A stretch of 21,344 nt of DNA from Saccoglossus kowalevskii (GCF_000003605.2 NW_003132902.1:10491-31834), one strand, 5' to 3'; numbered from the stretch's first letter, positions 9,206-20,033 are shown. Notes: generated by a model from the sequence alone, not told the origin. Made by a program: numbers and translations.

Positions 9206-10562
9206 GGAACCATGGTATCGACATGCGCTGCATTATGATCATACAATTCAAGATAAAAAATACGGTTTTCTTCGTGGCAAACACTTGCATTTACTATTGA
9301 CGCCCAGAAATCACTGAACTTTCCCACAAGAAGTCAACAAACGGGGAGGGTGGTATTTTCATTAAAAAAAAAAACATTTTACAGTTTCATTTATGAATTG
9401 TACACACAAATTTAAAATAGTTAATACAAAATAGCTTAGAATATTATGCTAGTTGGTTGAAATGAGGTTTTTATGAGGCAAAGGGACCCAATTAGGCAAG
9501 AATTGAACCAAAGCAACAACACATGTGTAATCTATGAACGTATTTGTCTAACAAATTAATACTGCACAGTGAAATATTGACTATTGTGTAACTGTGGTGT
9601 GTATTTTGTCATTATCTAATGAGTAATTAATGTTTACACACACTCGTATAAATCTCTGTTACTGTTTACGTCGGAGATTAGCATTTGCATATCAATACAC
9701 ATTCAACTGAAACCATAGACCCTATAGGAAACAGAATCAAACAACAAAAGAAATCAGGTTGTTTGGTGTACTATCTAGGTTGTAATCGCTGTGATTTGAA
9801 ATTGGATTAACTTAGGTTAAACAAAAGAGCCTCCACGTGCAGTGCTTTCACACTGGTTCTGACAATACAATATTATATAGTGTCGATGTTGTAATAGGTT
9901 GAAAACAATGGTCGTGAACTACAAATTATAAGTAAGTCTTAATATTCCATTGCCGGTTTTATAATCATAATGATTTATGAACATAATTGTGAAAAAATCA
10001 ATCGCAAAACAACAATTTATACTCCATTTTCTAAAAACTCACGTAAATAATCAACTTTCAAGTTGTATATTACCTTATGATTTGATCCGTGATATGCTAT
10101 ATTAAACATCAATTAGTTACGTATACTGGTGCTGGTACTGGTAATTCACGCGAGACTTTTCTCAAAATGCAAGACTTGCACATTGGCCATTTTTGTTGAG
10201 TTGAGTAAAATTTCAATAGAACACTGACAGTAAGAAAGGTTTGTTTATTTCAATTAACAGTGAATTAGCATATGGGTGGCAAACAACAATTTCTTTCTAT
10301 AAACTTGAATATGTGGTTGTTTTTGCTGTTTTTACGAAATTATAGTTTGTTTAATTTGTTAAATTGATAAATGGAAAAACCACATACTTACTAATGTTTT
10401 TATAAGGTCATATGTTTTTATTGTTTGCATATAGCGTAATCAACCTTTCAAGAAGTTAATGGTTTTGAAAAAAACTAGGTCTTGGTAAAAAAAGATAGTA
10501 TATACAACGTCATTGAAACATGCTCTAAGTAGGAGTATTATTGTGAGTAACGCACAATACAA
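9206..10562. other. Unique AT-rich sequence, nothing recognised
   Basis: This is AT-rich sequence with an 11-A run at 9364-9374 and short A/T-rich words. There is no ORF above the reporting size and no recognised gene or element. It ends at the second minisatellite. Confidence 0.55.
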
Positions 10563-10775
10563 CCAGAGTGTGTCTTGGTTCTAGGTAACAATGTGCGGAG
10601 TGACTGCAGAATGTCTGGGTTCTAGGTAACAGTGTAACTAACTGGAGTGTGTCTGGATTTTAGGTAAATGGAGTGTGTCTGGGTTTTAGGTAACTGGAGT
10701 GTGTCTGGGTTTTAGGTAATAGTTTAATTAACTGGAGTGTGTCTGGGTTTTAGGTAACAATTTGAGAGCTGGAGC
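10563..10775 (+). repeat. Minisatellite with 26/38-bp units, each carrying TAG|GTAA
   Basis: Six units share the core GGAGTGTGTCTGGG followed by TTTTAGGTAA, with small variations. The AG|GT junctions fall at 10584/10585, 10625/10626, 10663/10664, 10689/10690, 10715/10716 and 10753/10754, so the steps are 41, 38, 26, 26 and 38 bp. The long form carries about 12 extra bases (AGTTTAATTAAC type) after GTAA; the short form lacks them. The first two units are the most diverged (TTCTAG, and GCGGAGTGACTGCAG in the spacer) and the central ones nearly identical. It lies in unique sequence, with no gene recognised on either side. Confidence 0.9.
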
Positions 10776-12940
10776 CTGAGAATGTGGGAAAATTTGTCGA
10801 GAAATTAGTTTTGTTTTGGTTGCAGTGGGGCGCTGCGATTAAAACATTTTTTGAATCTTGCAAGTGTTAAATCGCTAGCACATAAGCTGTGGAAGACACA
10901 TTCAGTTCAACGGCGTACCCAAATTTTACGAAATGTCAAAAAAAAAACTCTTATCACATAATGACTTTCTTTTGAGCAAGAAAGTAATTTAAGTGTCACA
11001 GAATACCGTGACTGACTAATAAAAACATTTTTTAAAAACTTGAAGTCTGACAATTATAAATATAAATAGCTTGAAGGATCTTTTCGTAGCAATGTTCTTA
11101 AATCTCAACCATTGTCTCTGATCATGACATTTACATTTTGGGGAATTATCGTTAGGACTCTGACGCCCTCTTGTGATCTGGACGAGAGGTGTAATAAAAG
11201 GGTCATTCGCCCGCCCGGTATCTCTCGAAATTCTGAGTAAATCCAAAGTTTCGTAACATTTAATACTACTATAGTTTGGAAACATGTGAAACCTTCAAAG
11301 TGCAATACTATTTCTTACGTCAAAGACCTCAAACTATATATATATCAGATAATATTTCTATTATTTTGTTAATATGTTATCAAGAATGGGTATCAATATA
11401 TCATTTAATCAGTTCTTGCATACGAAAAAAACGACATTACAATGCATAAGAATATCCCAGGTACCAAAAATGTTCCCTATTCTCTAGCCCTTCCAAACTT
11501 CATGGGCAATGAGTGGGCGTATTTTGTAAGTATTTTGGCCCAGTGAGGGAGTCTCTTATACTTGAGTGCTATACCCGTGGGCCTCCCGTTGGGATGAGTC
11601 TACTTGGCCGTTAACCATGTACTAACGGATGTACGTGAAATTGCGTCCACCCAATAGGTGTACATTTGTAAGTGCATAGACGTTTCTCCGTTATACTTAT
11701 TAATCTCCGTTGGACGAAGTCGGAAACGGGGACTCACGGATTAGTCTATATACGTGCGTACGTTCGTGCATACATACATTTGTATCTCAGACATATATTG
11801 ACAGATTCTCTTCTAACCTTGTACATACTTACACCCAGTCTTGCAATGTACTTGCAATAATTTCTTAAAAGAAGATGACCGACTGGCGGCCATTTTAGTT
11901 ATAAAAATGGACGTGTGCCTCAACTTTTATATTCCAGACATGTAAATTTACTTCAAATTGTATTTCTAGATTGTAAATCGTGGAACAAATACACAAACAA
12001 ATTGTCATCTGATCAAATATGGCCGACTACTGACAACTATAATTGTAACGAAACCCTAAATCAGGTATTTTGACATGTTCAGAACAAGGCATGTGCTGTT
12101 TGATTTTCTTCAAACTTGGTGGACGGAGTGACCAGTACTAGTGTTTCATGCACACCGCTTAAATTGATTTGTGAAGTCTACTCAAGACCAATCAGGCTCA
12201 AGTACTGCAACATGCTTTTTGCATAATGCACAATACTGAAACCACTAAACAATGTTCAATATTGAGATTAAACACAAAAAAAGTATGTGCTTGGATCATT
12301 TTTTGAATCACAACGATTATGAATAGGAACTTTTCTACTAATAATTAGTGATATGTTGTTGACGTTTGTATGTTGCTGTAAACGTGATACCATTTAGTGT
12401 CACATACATAACACGTGCACCTCAATAGTGAAACAAACAACAAGACATACAGCTTTTCAATTTGCTGTTATACTGTCCATCACAAACCAAAACTACTTTT
12501 ATTACTGACTTTATAATACACACCAGAATTCTATATTCTTATAGTATCTGACGTCGATAATGGTGGTTGTGTATTGCAAAATATAAGCATCCTAGATAAA
12601 ATATCAGAGATCGACTTTCAGGTTACATTCTAAAAAAGAGTACTAGTATTAGGAAAAAAGTGCACGAAACTGGAACCTGCACTAATCTGGAACGTTTTCT
12701 GAATAATGCTACAAGTTTTATTGTCAGAAAATAACGCAATATGTAATTAATTAGTGTACACAAACTCTCAGTCAAACCCTGAATCTTAGTTGTAGTGAAA
12801 CAAACGCCGATTTTGCACGAACTTTCAAGTTTTTGACAACTTTATTCAGCAAGTGGTATAATTTGTTTAATTTTTTTCTAAAAAGGGGCCTAATAAGGGT
12901 TTTAACCCAAGCCTCAAACTGGTATGGCTTTTTCGCAAGT
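10776..12940. other. Unique sequence, no gene recognised
   Basis: This contains only short ORFs, such as the overlapping minus-strand frames at 11016-11305, none with a recognised family. A short TA repeat lies at about 11335-11345. A 7-bp hairpin sits at 11890-11910 (CCATTTT and AAAATGG). The stretch near 12100-12160 has a phrase, TTCTTCAAACTTGGTGGACG, of a kind I associate loosely with dispersed invertebrate repeats; I cannot confirm that here. Confidence 0.5.
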
Positions 12941-13080
12941 ATCCCATTCACTTCGTCACACCACTCCACTCCGCTCCACGATATAAGCGACCCCACAGTA
13001 TTCGCCACCCTGATCCACGGCAATAGCTCCACCCGCGACTAAGTGTCTTTACGGTAGCCGCCACCCCTGACCCTTGCGCC
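12941..13080 (+). other. C-rich, strand-asymmetric patch
   Basis: In 12961-13020 I count 27 C against 9 G on the plus strand, and in 13021-13080 I count 25 C against 12 G. The surroundings are AT-rich. It contains CCACTCCACTCCGCTCCACG, a loose CCACT/CCGCT repetition, and several CCACC words. A minus-strand frame (12772-13032) crosses it but starts with GTG and encodes nothing recognisable. It may be part of a promoter-proximal or transposon-derived segment; neither can be shown. Confidence 0.55.
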
Positions 13081-13305
13081 TATGACCAACGGCTAAGCAA
13101 CCCAGTTACCAAATGAAAAAAAAAACACGACGGTGTGAATAGACACAGCAGTCGTCAGATATTAGAATTACGCAACAATAATTAAATGGCCTCATTTGAG
13201 CACGCACGTTGAGTAAACGGACAAAGAACATAGATAGACGCGGGTAACTGGAAACAATGAAAGCAAACAGTTATGACTGAACGCGCTCACAAGTTAATTT
13301 CACAA

Positions 13306-13314
13306 TATATAAAG
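13306..13314 (+). promoter_or_regulatory. TATA-box-like element (tentative)
   Basis: TATATAAAG is followed by a G+C-richer spacer (CAGGCGG) and by CTCAATA, whose A at 13334 lies 28 bp from the first T, a typical TATA-to-start spacing. The first ATG downstream of 13334 is at 13536 and opens a 56-codon frame ending at 13706. In AT-rich DNA such strings arise by chance, so it is a weak call. Similar strings at 1813-1820 and 20236-20246 have even less support. Confidence 0.18.
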
Positions 13315-13535
13315 CAGGCGGAATTACAGTCTCAATAAAGTGGTCATCAGAAATCCGCTAAATCGGCAGATTACCGGGGAATTAGTTGGATCTTTTTAGA
13401 CGGCTGTTCTCTCTGAGTATCGATTGGTCGGTGTATCACATTTGCAGACTTTATCGATTTGCATTGGGATACACTCCCTCACTGGATATTAAGCATAAAA
13501 GAGCTCGCATTTCCTTCACCAAAGATCAATACAAA

Positions 13536-13706
13536 ATGTATCTAAACGTAACCGAGGCAATTACCTTAAATGCCGGCTCTTTTAGAGAAACACACGCACC
13601 TTTCGCAGCTTTTTTACTTCGTATTTTTCATTCGCCATTTTATAGCAATCAGACACACAACAGACAGCGCTTGATATCGACCGCCGAAGAGCCGCTTGAC
13701 AACTGA
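13536..13706 (+). CDS. Short ORF downstream of a TATA-like element, unrecognised
   Basis: ATG at 13536 is the first ATG after the possible start site near 13334, has A at -3, and opens 56 codons ending in TGA. The same frame is open upstream to 13386 but only from a TTG. The product has a mixed N-terminus (Met-Tyr-Leu-Asn-Val-Thr-Glu), a Phe/Ala/Leu stretch near residues 23-34, and a polar acidic tail. No domain, signal peptide or family is recognised. The promoter-to-ORF arrangement is the only reason to list it. Confidence 0.1.
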   Translation: MYLNVTEAITLNAGSFRETHAPFAAFLLRIFHSPFYSNQTHNRQRLISTAEEPLDN

Positions 13707-14642
13707 GTATGACTCCGTAATGTCAAAAGCATCGATTGAAAGATCTATTCAAAATACAGATGAAAAAAATGATAAAGTGCAATTTATATACAGTAAATTC
13801 CCACAGAAAAAATAACGATGCGTCTTTGAATTCTGAAAACTGAACACATTTGAAATAAAGAACATTTGTCAACTATCCGTCTAGTTGGTGTTTATAAACA
13901 GTGATAGGCATTCGTGTTGGAAAGTACTTAGATGATTAACTTATAAAATCGGAATTAGCAGAGAACACGAGGAATACGAATATATTTTATTCCTGTTACA
14001 ATTAAAACGTAAACCTAAGTAAAAATCTAAAGTTGAGAGATACCCGGTACTTATTCTTTTTTCAATTACCATCTAGTTGGAATCAAACGAGTACTCAATG
14101 GCGCTGAATGGCGACTGCTAACCTTTGACCTAGATCAGCTTCGGGCTATAATTTCTGAAAATAGTACATACTCTATTTTGCTTTTATTCCGTGCCTTTGT
14201 ACTAGTGTGTTTCTCCGTCAATTCGATGAATAAGACTGCGTTTGCGGCGGCGAGATGCCGGCCGGGATATTAGGAAAAATGTCGAATTAACCAGACCGGT
14301 TTTTGAATAACCAACCGTAGCCCCTCTAAAAATTAAGTATTGTATTATATTAGTAAGTAGCCGCTATACCGATCTCATCGCCTTATGTGGGTTGAATGGT
14401 TTGCTTTTGTGGTTGAATTAAAAAAAAAATCGATATTTGGATGATTCTGTTTTGGCGTGCACATGATTTATTGTTTTGTTTATCTTAAACATAATATAAC
14501 ATAAATAAATATTGAGATATCCATTCACGATTAATGATAATTAGTAGTAGGTTTTCGTTTTCATAATTTCATACATGTAGTTGTACATTATTCAAGACAC
14601 GTTCTAAAGTTTATAACTTCAAATTCTCGAGTTCGAGAAAAC
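13707..14642. other. Unique AT-rich sequence before the microsatellite
   Basis: I find no gene. CTAGTTGG occurs twice, near 13880 and 14071. A near-perfect foldback lies at 14624-14639 (TTCTCGA, GT, TCGAGAA), immediately before the tetranucleotide repeat. No other structure was seen. Confidence 0.5.
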
Positions 14643-14775
14643 GATTGAATGAACAGACGAATGAATGAACTAATCAATCAATCAAATCAATCATTGAATG
14701 AACGAAAGAACTAACGAATGAATGAACAAACGAACGAACGAATGAATGAATGAATGAATGAATGAATGAATGAAC
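14643..14775 (+). repeat. Degenerate tetranucleotide microsatellite (GAAT/GAAC/CAAT)
   Basis: The stretch is built from 4-bp steps of GAAT, GAAC and CAAT type. It ends in an uninterrupted run of GAAT repeats from about 14739 to 14773, while the left half is broken by substitutions and frame shifts. At 14673-14694 the pattern changes to AATC steps, then returns through TCAATCATTGA, a small palindrome. The clean 3' run suggests recent slippage there, and the left part looks older. Confidence 0.92.
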
Positions 14776-15004
14776 TAGTCTTTATATTCTTTTGATGGAG
14801 TCAATACATTGAATATACAAAGTGTCATGACAACTGCTGCGATAAATATGTTTCATTTTATTTCTCAACACCGTAGATTGTGTATCTGGCTCATTTTATT
14901 CCTATCTTTACAATTAGCGTTGGCTTCCTCTCTCTTCTGCGCTATTGCATATGCAATATGATTGGTCTATTCATGTGTCTCTGCGTTTTTCTGCATATAT
15001 CGTT
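14776..15004. other. Sequence upstream of a candidate short ORF
   Basis: A pyrimidine-rich stretch ending in AATTAG (about 14894-14917) resembles a splice acceptor, and the reading frame of the next feature is open from it. This is the only hint that the following ORF could be an exon. The overlapping hydrophobic frame at 14880-15071 has no ATG start and no recognised family. Confidence 0.3.
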
Positions 15005-15229
15005 ATGGCGCATCCTGGATTTATTCAACAAGATGGTCGTTGCCATGGTGAAGATAGTATTGAGGATATAATGCACGTAGCAGTCATAGGATTGCCAGTC
15101 GACGGATATTTATGTTTACGGCCCGTCGGTACCATCAAACAACACAGTGTATTGATTTTTAAAGTTAAAAATGATGTAGCTTTTCCATTACTTTTACGTA
15201 TTCCGCTTTTTGATGGAGGAGACGAATAA
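15005..15229 (+). CDS. Short ORF or exon candidate, unrecognised
   Basis: ATG at 15005 has G at -3 and G at +4, a good eukaryotic start context, and gives 74 codons ending in TAA. In the same frame an earlier ATG at 14951 has a poor context, and the frame stays open back to a TAG at 14915-14917, which coincides with an acceptor-like AATTAG. The product has a polar N-terminal part with Gly, Asp and Glu, a Val/Ile/Leu-rich middle around residues 24-38, and ends in an acidic Gly-Gly-Asp-Glu tail. Composition is unusually protein-like for this window, and rare residues are not over-represented. No family is recognised. It could be a terminal exon of an unseen gene, but chance remains likely. Confidence 0.17.
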   Translation: MAHPGFIQQDGRCHGEDSIEDIMHVAVIGLPVDGYLCLRPVGTIKQHSVLIFKVKNDVAFPLLLRIPLFDGGDE

Positions 15230-15309
15230 CACACAACCTGACCTCATTAAGACCGCGCATAGCTGGCGATACGAGGCACACTTCCCAGGATCCGATAGGC
15301 AAATATACC

Positions 15310-15327
15310 AGTTTTTATATAAAAACT
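15310..15327. repeat. Perfect 18-bp palindrome
   Basis: AGTTTTTATATAAAAACT equals its own reverse complement, with no spacer. It is AT-rich and could form a cruciform or bind a dimeric protein. It lies about 80 bp after the candidate ORF ending at 15229. AT-rich palindromes of this size can arise by chance. Confidence 0.85.
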
Positions 15328-18300
15328 ATTTTGTTTTGTAGTCTTTTATTTAGTTGTGAGTAATGTAGCTACTTTATATTGAGAGGACTTTGGATGAAGG
15401 TGTCGAGAAGCGCATGTCATCTTTATTTCAATCGTCAATATGAATTGATGACGTCAGATAAAGGGTACAGTTGCAGAAATTTTGGAGCTTCCAGTCAATC
15501 ATAATCTGCTTACCTAAAATACTTCATGCATATAACATACATATGAAGTGGAATATATTATAAAACAAGAAAAGTTTGAATGATTTGTTAGGCTATAGTT
15601 CATTGCAAGAATTCATAAACATGACATAATCTTCCGCAATGGATCATTGATTTATTTTAGTGAAATTAATTCAAAAAGTATCTATTATTTGATCAATGTT
15701 GGTACTGCTTGCTTACAGGATATTGTATACAAATTTATTTATTGTATTTTAAAAAATCTCAAATTATTGTCAAAATTCAAATCAAACTACTGAGAATTAT
15801 TAACTTACACGTAGTAGTGGGGTTTTAGTCAATATCTCAAATGCGAAACAGCTCAAAGTTCTACCACTCGTCTTTTTTGTGCCAAGGGTGGCGATGGCGA
15901 CATTTGAAACTAACAACTACTCAACCGAATTTAAGACCACAATATATAGAATGGAGATATGAGTCATGTAGTTGTGATCATTTATTTTTTTAAATTATTC
16001 CATTTTTGATTATTTCGTTTTTGTTGAGGTAATTAGCTTCAACATGTTTTGCCAGTGATATCAATTATACCCTTTTATTACAGTTAATTTTAGTTTCTCT
16101 GAAAAATGTTACTTTTCACTTATTTACATTACTGCTACTATTTAAATTACCGGTCTATGTCTCATCTCCATGGCAACCAACAAACCCACTCTGTGTGACG
16201 CCCACTACGTGTACATTTCGTAATCATCACACACACGTGACTATGGACAATTGAACGTGTTTACACATTGGATTTATACTTTTTACAAATCTATGTGAGA
16301 TTTTAAATAACAAACAAACAAACATATTTTGCACTTACCTGCAGGATAATTGTAATTGTTTTAGTTTATTCACAGGTGCAAACCCTAGCACGGATACGTT
16401 TACTACTATTCATATTATTAGTTAAAATCCGTCAACATTATGGAATGAAAACATATAACTTGTTATAATATTCACTTTCAACAAAGCTTCATGGATGTAA
16501 TTTGAAACCAATGAAATCAAATAATATAACATATTTTTTCTCAACTCAAAGGCGTTTTACATACACAATCGAGTGTATGGCATATCCTCATAGATGGTGG
16601 ACCGTGCATAGTGTGTAAGCTTAATATTCAAAGTTTTTTCTTCTTCAGATTTTCGATAAATATTGTTGCAAAAACGCTAAAACGACTCCACTAGGGTTAA
16701 AATTAACAAACTAGTCATGGAACTTATCAGTTCAACAATATTAAAGTGAAACCACTCCTAAACGTTTTGCTTTGAGAACATTCTTATAGCTTTCTTGGTG
16801 GGAATTGAGATTAGTATGTGATGGTAGGAATATGCGTGAATTGCAGGAAAAAGTTTACGATTAGTTCGGATTCGTGCTTGTTTTAAATTACTGCAGATTT
16901 AGTCACGTGTTTAATAACTATCATTCTTCCATCGAACTCGTCGTTTTCATGTCACATGCTCGTATTTGCATATCCAGATGCGGAGATTCCCAGCATGCAT
17001 TTCACCTCTGTTTAATTACATGAAACAAATTTATGTTTCCCCATCGAAGTTTATGAAAATTAGCATAGGCAAACATGTTTTACTATTTTTTCTTCTTTTT
17101 ACTGTTAACGACTTGTACACCTATCTCGTTCCCCATTTCAAACCGCGTCGATTAAAATATAGTGATTTGTGTATTCAGCACACCCCAAACCGCGTCGACT
17201 AACCCTTGCCATGTAGCCCAGTCAAATGTAACCCCAAGGTGGCAATTCGTTTTTTTTTAAATAAGTAATATGGACAAGAAAATGTATTTTTTATATTGTT
17301 GTATGCTACTGAATGTAGATGAACTGAATACATTGGAAAGTAATTTATCATGGGGATAACACTGTTCTTTTCGATGAAACAATGACATTTTGCAAGTTTT
17401 TTTTTTATTTCATGTGAAGTGTTTCGGGGTCGACCAAAAATACGTCACGGTCTGTTCATCAGAACATACTTGTATCACACGTTGACAGTTGACTGCCAGA
17501 CCTAACACTCAACTGATTTCCATGATCGTGATTTTTCCCGTTGGTGATATATGTGATATGAAATATGATATTAGTGCCTTATTGTGTACAGTTCCGTTTA
17601 GACGTATTTTTGTTGGTTTCTGTATTCTTCATTATCTCGTCAAGATGAAAGCCATGGCACACGATTAAGAGATATCGACTGAGTGTACTTAATAAATACA
17701 AACCGTATTGCTGTATCGAGCTGGTAAAACCGATTGTTGAAGAGGTGTTATTTCAATTTTTGTTTTGTTTTGGTTCTTTGAAATACTATTTCTGCATACC
17801 CGAGTATGTATGTTCTCGAATGTGAATGATAAATTGATATACACGTATGTATGAGAAACAACGTGTTCCAGTAATCACTGTAATATACACATCAAGGGGC
17901 AGGTAAGAATTTGATGAATCCACTGGGTATAAACCACCTGATTTTAGTAGTTTCGTGTTGTTAGCGGATAGATTCAGTTACGTCATCTGTGTCACACCTT
18001 TTCCGATTTGCAATAGTATACTCGTTCGTGAGAACAAACATCGGTACAGGCTCTGAATGTGCAGGTCGAATGAGTAGCGACCGACAGTAGAGTCAAGACA
18101 AATTAGTGACTTGAAATTACAATACCCCTCCATTCTCCCCAAGTTCACTAGTCAGTTAATTAATTGGTTCGATTGTGTCGGAAGTCGCGGGATCGTCTCA
18201 TTAGGCTACAGTATGGATTATACCGTAATTTTTAAACGAATTAATATTTCTGTTGTAGGAAATAAGAATTCTATCTTCAAGTTATTGGATACAGACATGC

Positions 18301-19742
18301 CAATCCCACCATATTCAACGCAAAGATCGAATCAGCGTTAGTTGTATTTCGTTATTAGTTTGTTTTTTAATCGTGTCAATTTCATTTGCTTATTAGTCTA
18401 CAATAGTACCACTTTCCTTAATGACAGTGAAACCTGACAAGCCCTGTGCGTCTCATCGGACTCGCGTTTGTGTTTACTAGCTACACAGAGTTTAAACTTT
18501 CAAACTAATGAGCAAACGTCGAACACTGATTGCTTTCTCCGTTCGTGCTTCACGATCTGTCCAACGAGACGGTTTTAGCCGCGTTCAATATGCCGTCCGA
18601 CTATATCAAATGTTGTCAAGTGTTTACTTTACTCTCCACAGCGTTCGACGGGGAAACATGTGGGACATGGCAGATATATAGTCTCAATTTATTAAGCAGA
18701 CTGCGTTGTTCGTCTCGCACAGCACTCAAACCGTAACCTGAATACAATATTGCAAGTAGCGAACACAGCCAAAATAATATCTTTTGAGTTACAGTATAAA
18801 GCTTTGTGATTGCTCCAATTTACGCCCAATTCATTGCAAGTCGCTCCGTTTCCCGCTACTTTTATTTGTTAGTCAATTGTTGGCAATTTCTTAGCAGACA
18901 CACAAGAGGCGCACAGTGCTCAGACAAAGACATTAGGCTGACGTGGACAAGACCAGCAGGACCCCGACTAACTAGCCTACATAATAGAATTCTTATTCGG
19001 ATGAAATACAACAATTTCTCGGCATGGTCTACGAGGGATCATTACCCACTAACGAGACGAAAAATGCAACGCGTTTCATCCTGACGAAGGAAGCGAAACT
19101 AGCCTAACGACGGACAGCTCGCTGTGCTCCGTAAGCCCCCGGTGGTATCAATAAGACCCGACTCGAGTAGCGTTCCTAGTTACAGGCATTCATACCGAGT
19201 CGTAACAAAAACACAAAACAAATGTTCTTTCATGATTGTATACCTTATATATATCTAGATACGACACAACTGGCTTAATTAGGCACTTCTCTCTAACTAT
19301 CGACCGATTACCTAGCAGGAGTTCGCAACATTCTCGAGCGTACTCGCTAGAATGACTCCGTCAATTGACGCATTCAGAGCTGTGGGTACGGGTACAATAA
19401 CTATGGTTGATTGACCAATGCAAGTATGCATTGCTTAATTTACAAGAAAATTGCGGTTGAACGGATTTTTTTTTTCTGACACGAGGGCGCCTTGTGTGGA
19501 CTGAATACTAACCCACACTGCGTCAAAATACAGTTGTTAGGAGCTGCGTGGTCACGAGTTAAGTCTGAAAAGACAATAACCTGTCTTGGTAGGATAAGTT
19601 ACTTTTTTGTTTATATTTGATAACAACACGATCGCGTAGACATGACTGTATATGGATATTCAACACACTCAAGGCCTGGTCTATCCACTAAATAATGCAA
19701 ATTGTGCCAATAAGACAAAGACAGACTTAAACAAACAATAAA
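15328..19742. other. Unique AT-rich sequence, no supported gene
   Basis: The ORFs here are short and mostly start at non-ATG codons, such as 16966-17202, 18111-18341, 18530-18736 and 18806-19084 on the plus strand. The last three cluster in a stretch (about 18000-19150) with somewhat higher G+C than its neighbours. They encode nothing I recognise and do not share one frame. A (CAAA)-type run lies at about 16311-16325. Ten-base T runs are at 17397-17406 and 19466-19475. A 7-bp inverted repeat is at 19159-19202 (CGACTCG and CGAGTCG). No tRNA B-box, rRNA segment or transposase motif was found. Confidence 0.5.
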
Positions 19743-20033
19743 TCAAATCACGATATTTGTTAACAATTTAACCTTTTCCCAGCCGGATCCGTCAGATGAG
19801 GGCAGGGCAACACATATATATGTGCTATTATTAGACACCAATGTAACGGGCATGTCTACTTCAAAATGCTTACAATGATTGACCCACTTCCAAGCAATTG
19901 TATAATTATAGGGGGGGTGAACAAAAAAGACTTTGGTTCTCTCTTCCGTTAAACGATACGCCTTGCTATAAGAATAATATGAGAAAGTATTTGATATATA
20001 GCCGTCAAATTTCGCTCCTAAAGTCATGGCCAT
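19743..20033 (-). CDS. 96-codon ORF with strong start context, unrecognised
   Basis: On the minus strand an ATG at 20033-20031 has A at -3 and G at +4, and opens 96 codons ending in TGA or another stop at 19743. It is the longest frame in the window that begins with a true ATG outside the satellite. The product has Tyr/Ser-rich residues near 12-26, a Val-His-Pro-Pro-Tyr segment, and Trp and Cys residues in the middle (around 49-55). Two possible N-glycosylation sites (Asn-Tyr-Thr and Asn-Ser-Thr) are present. There is no clear signal peptide or membrane segment. I recognise no family. A plus-strand frame without ATG overlaps it (19898-20221). It is the best gene candidate here but still compatible with chance. 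Confidence 0.18.
   Translation of the reverse strand: MAMTLGAKFDGYISNTFSYYSYSKAYRLTEERTKVFFVHPPYNYTIAWKWVNHCKHFEVDMPVTLVSNNSTYICVALPSSDGSGWEKVKLLTNIVI

Noticed and set aside
12053-12058. CCCTAA as a telomeric repeat remnant
   Set aside because: It is a single copy with no tandem neighbours.
18160-18185. GGTTCGATTG as a tRNA B-box
   Set aside because: It does not continue to the required CC, and no A-box or cloverleaf could be placed upstream.
18111-19084. Three successive plus-strand frames as exons of one gene
   Set aside because: They lack ATG starts, lie in different frames, match no known family, and I could not join them with convincing donor and acceptor sites.
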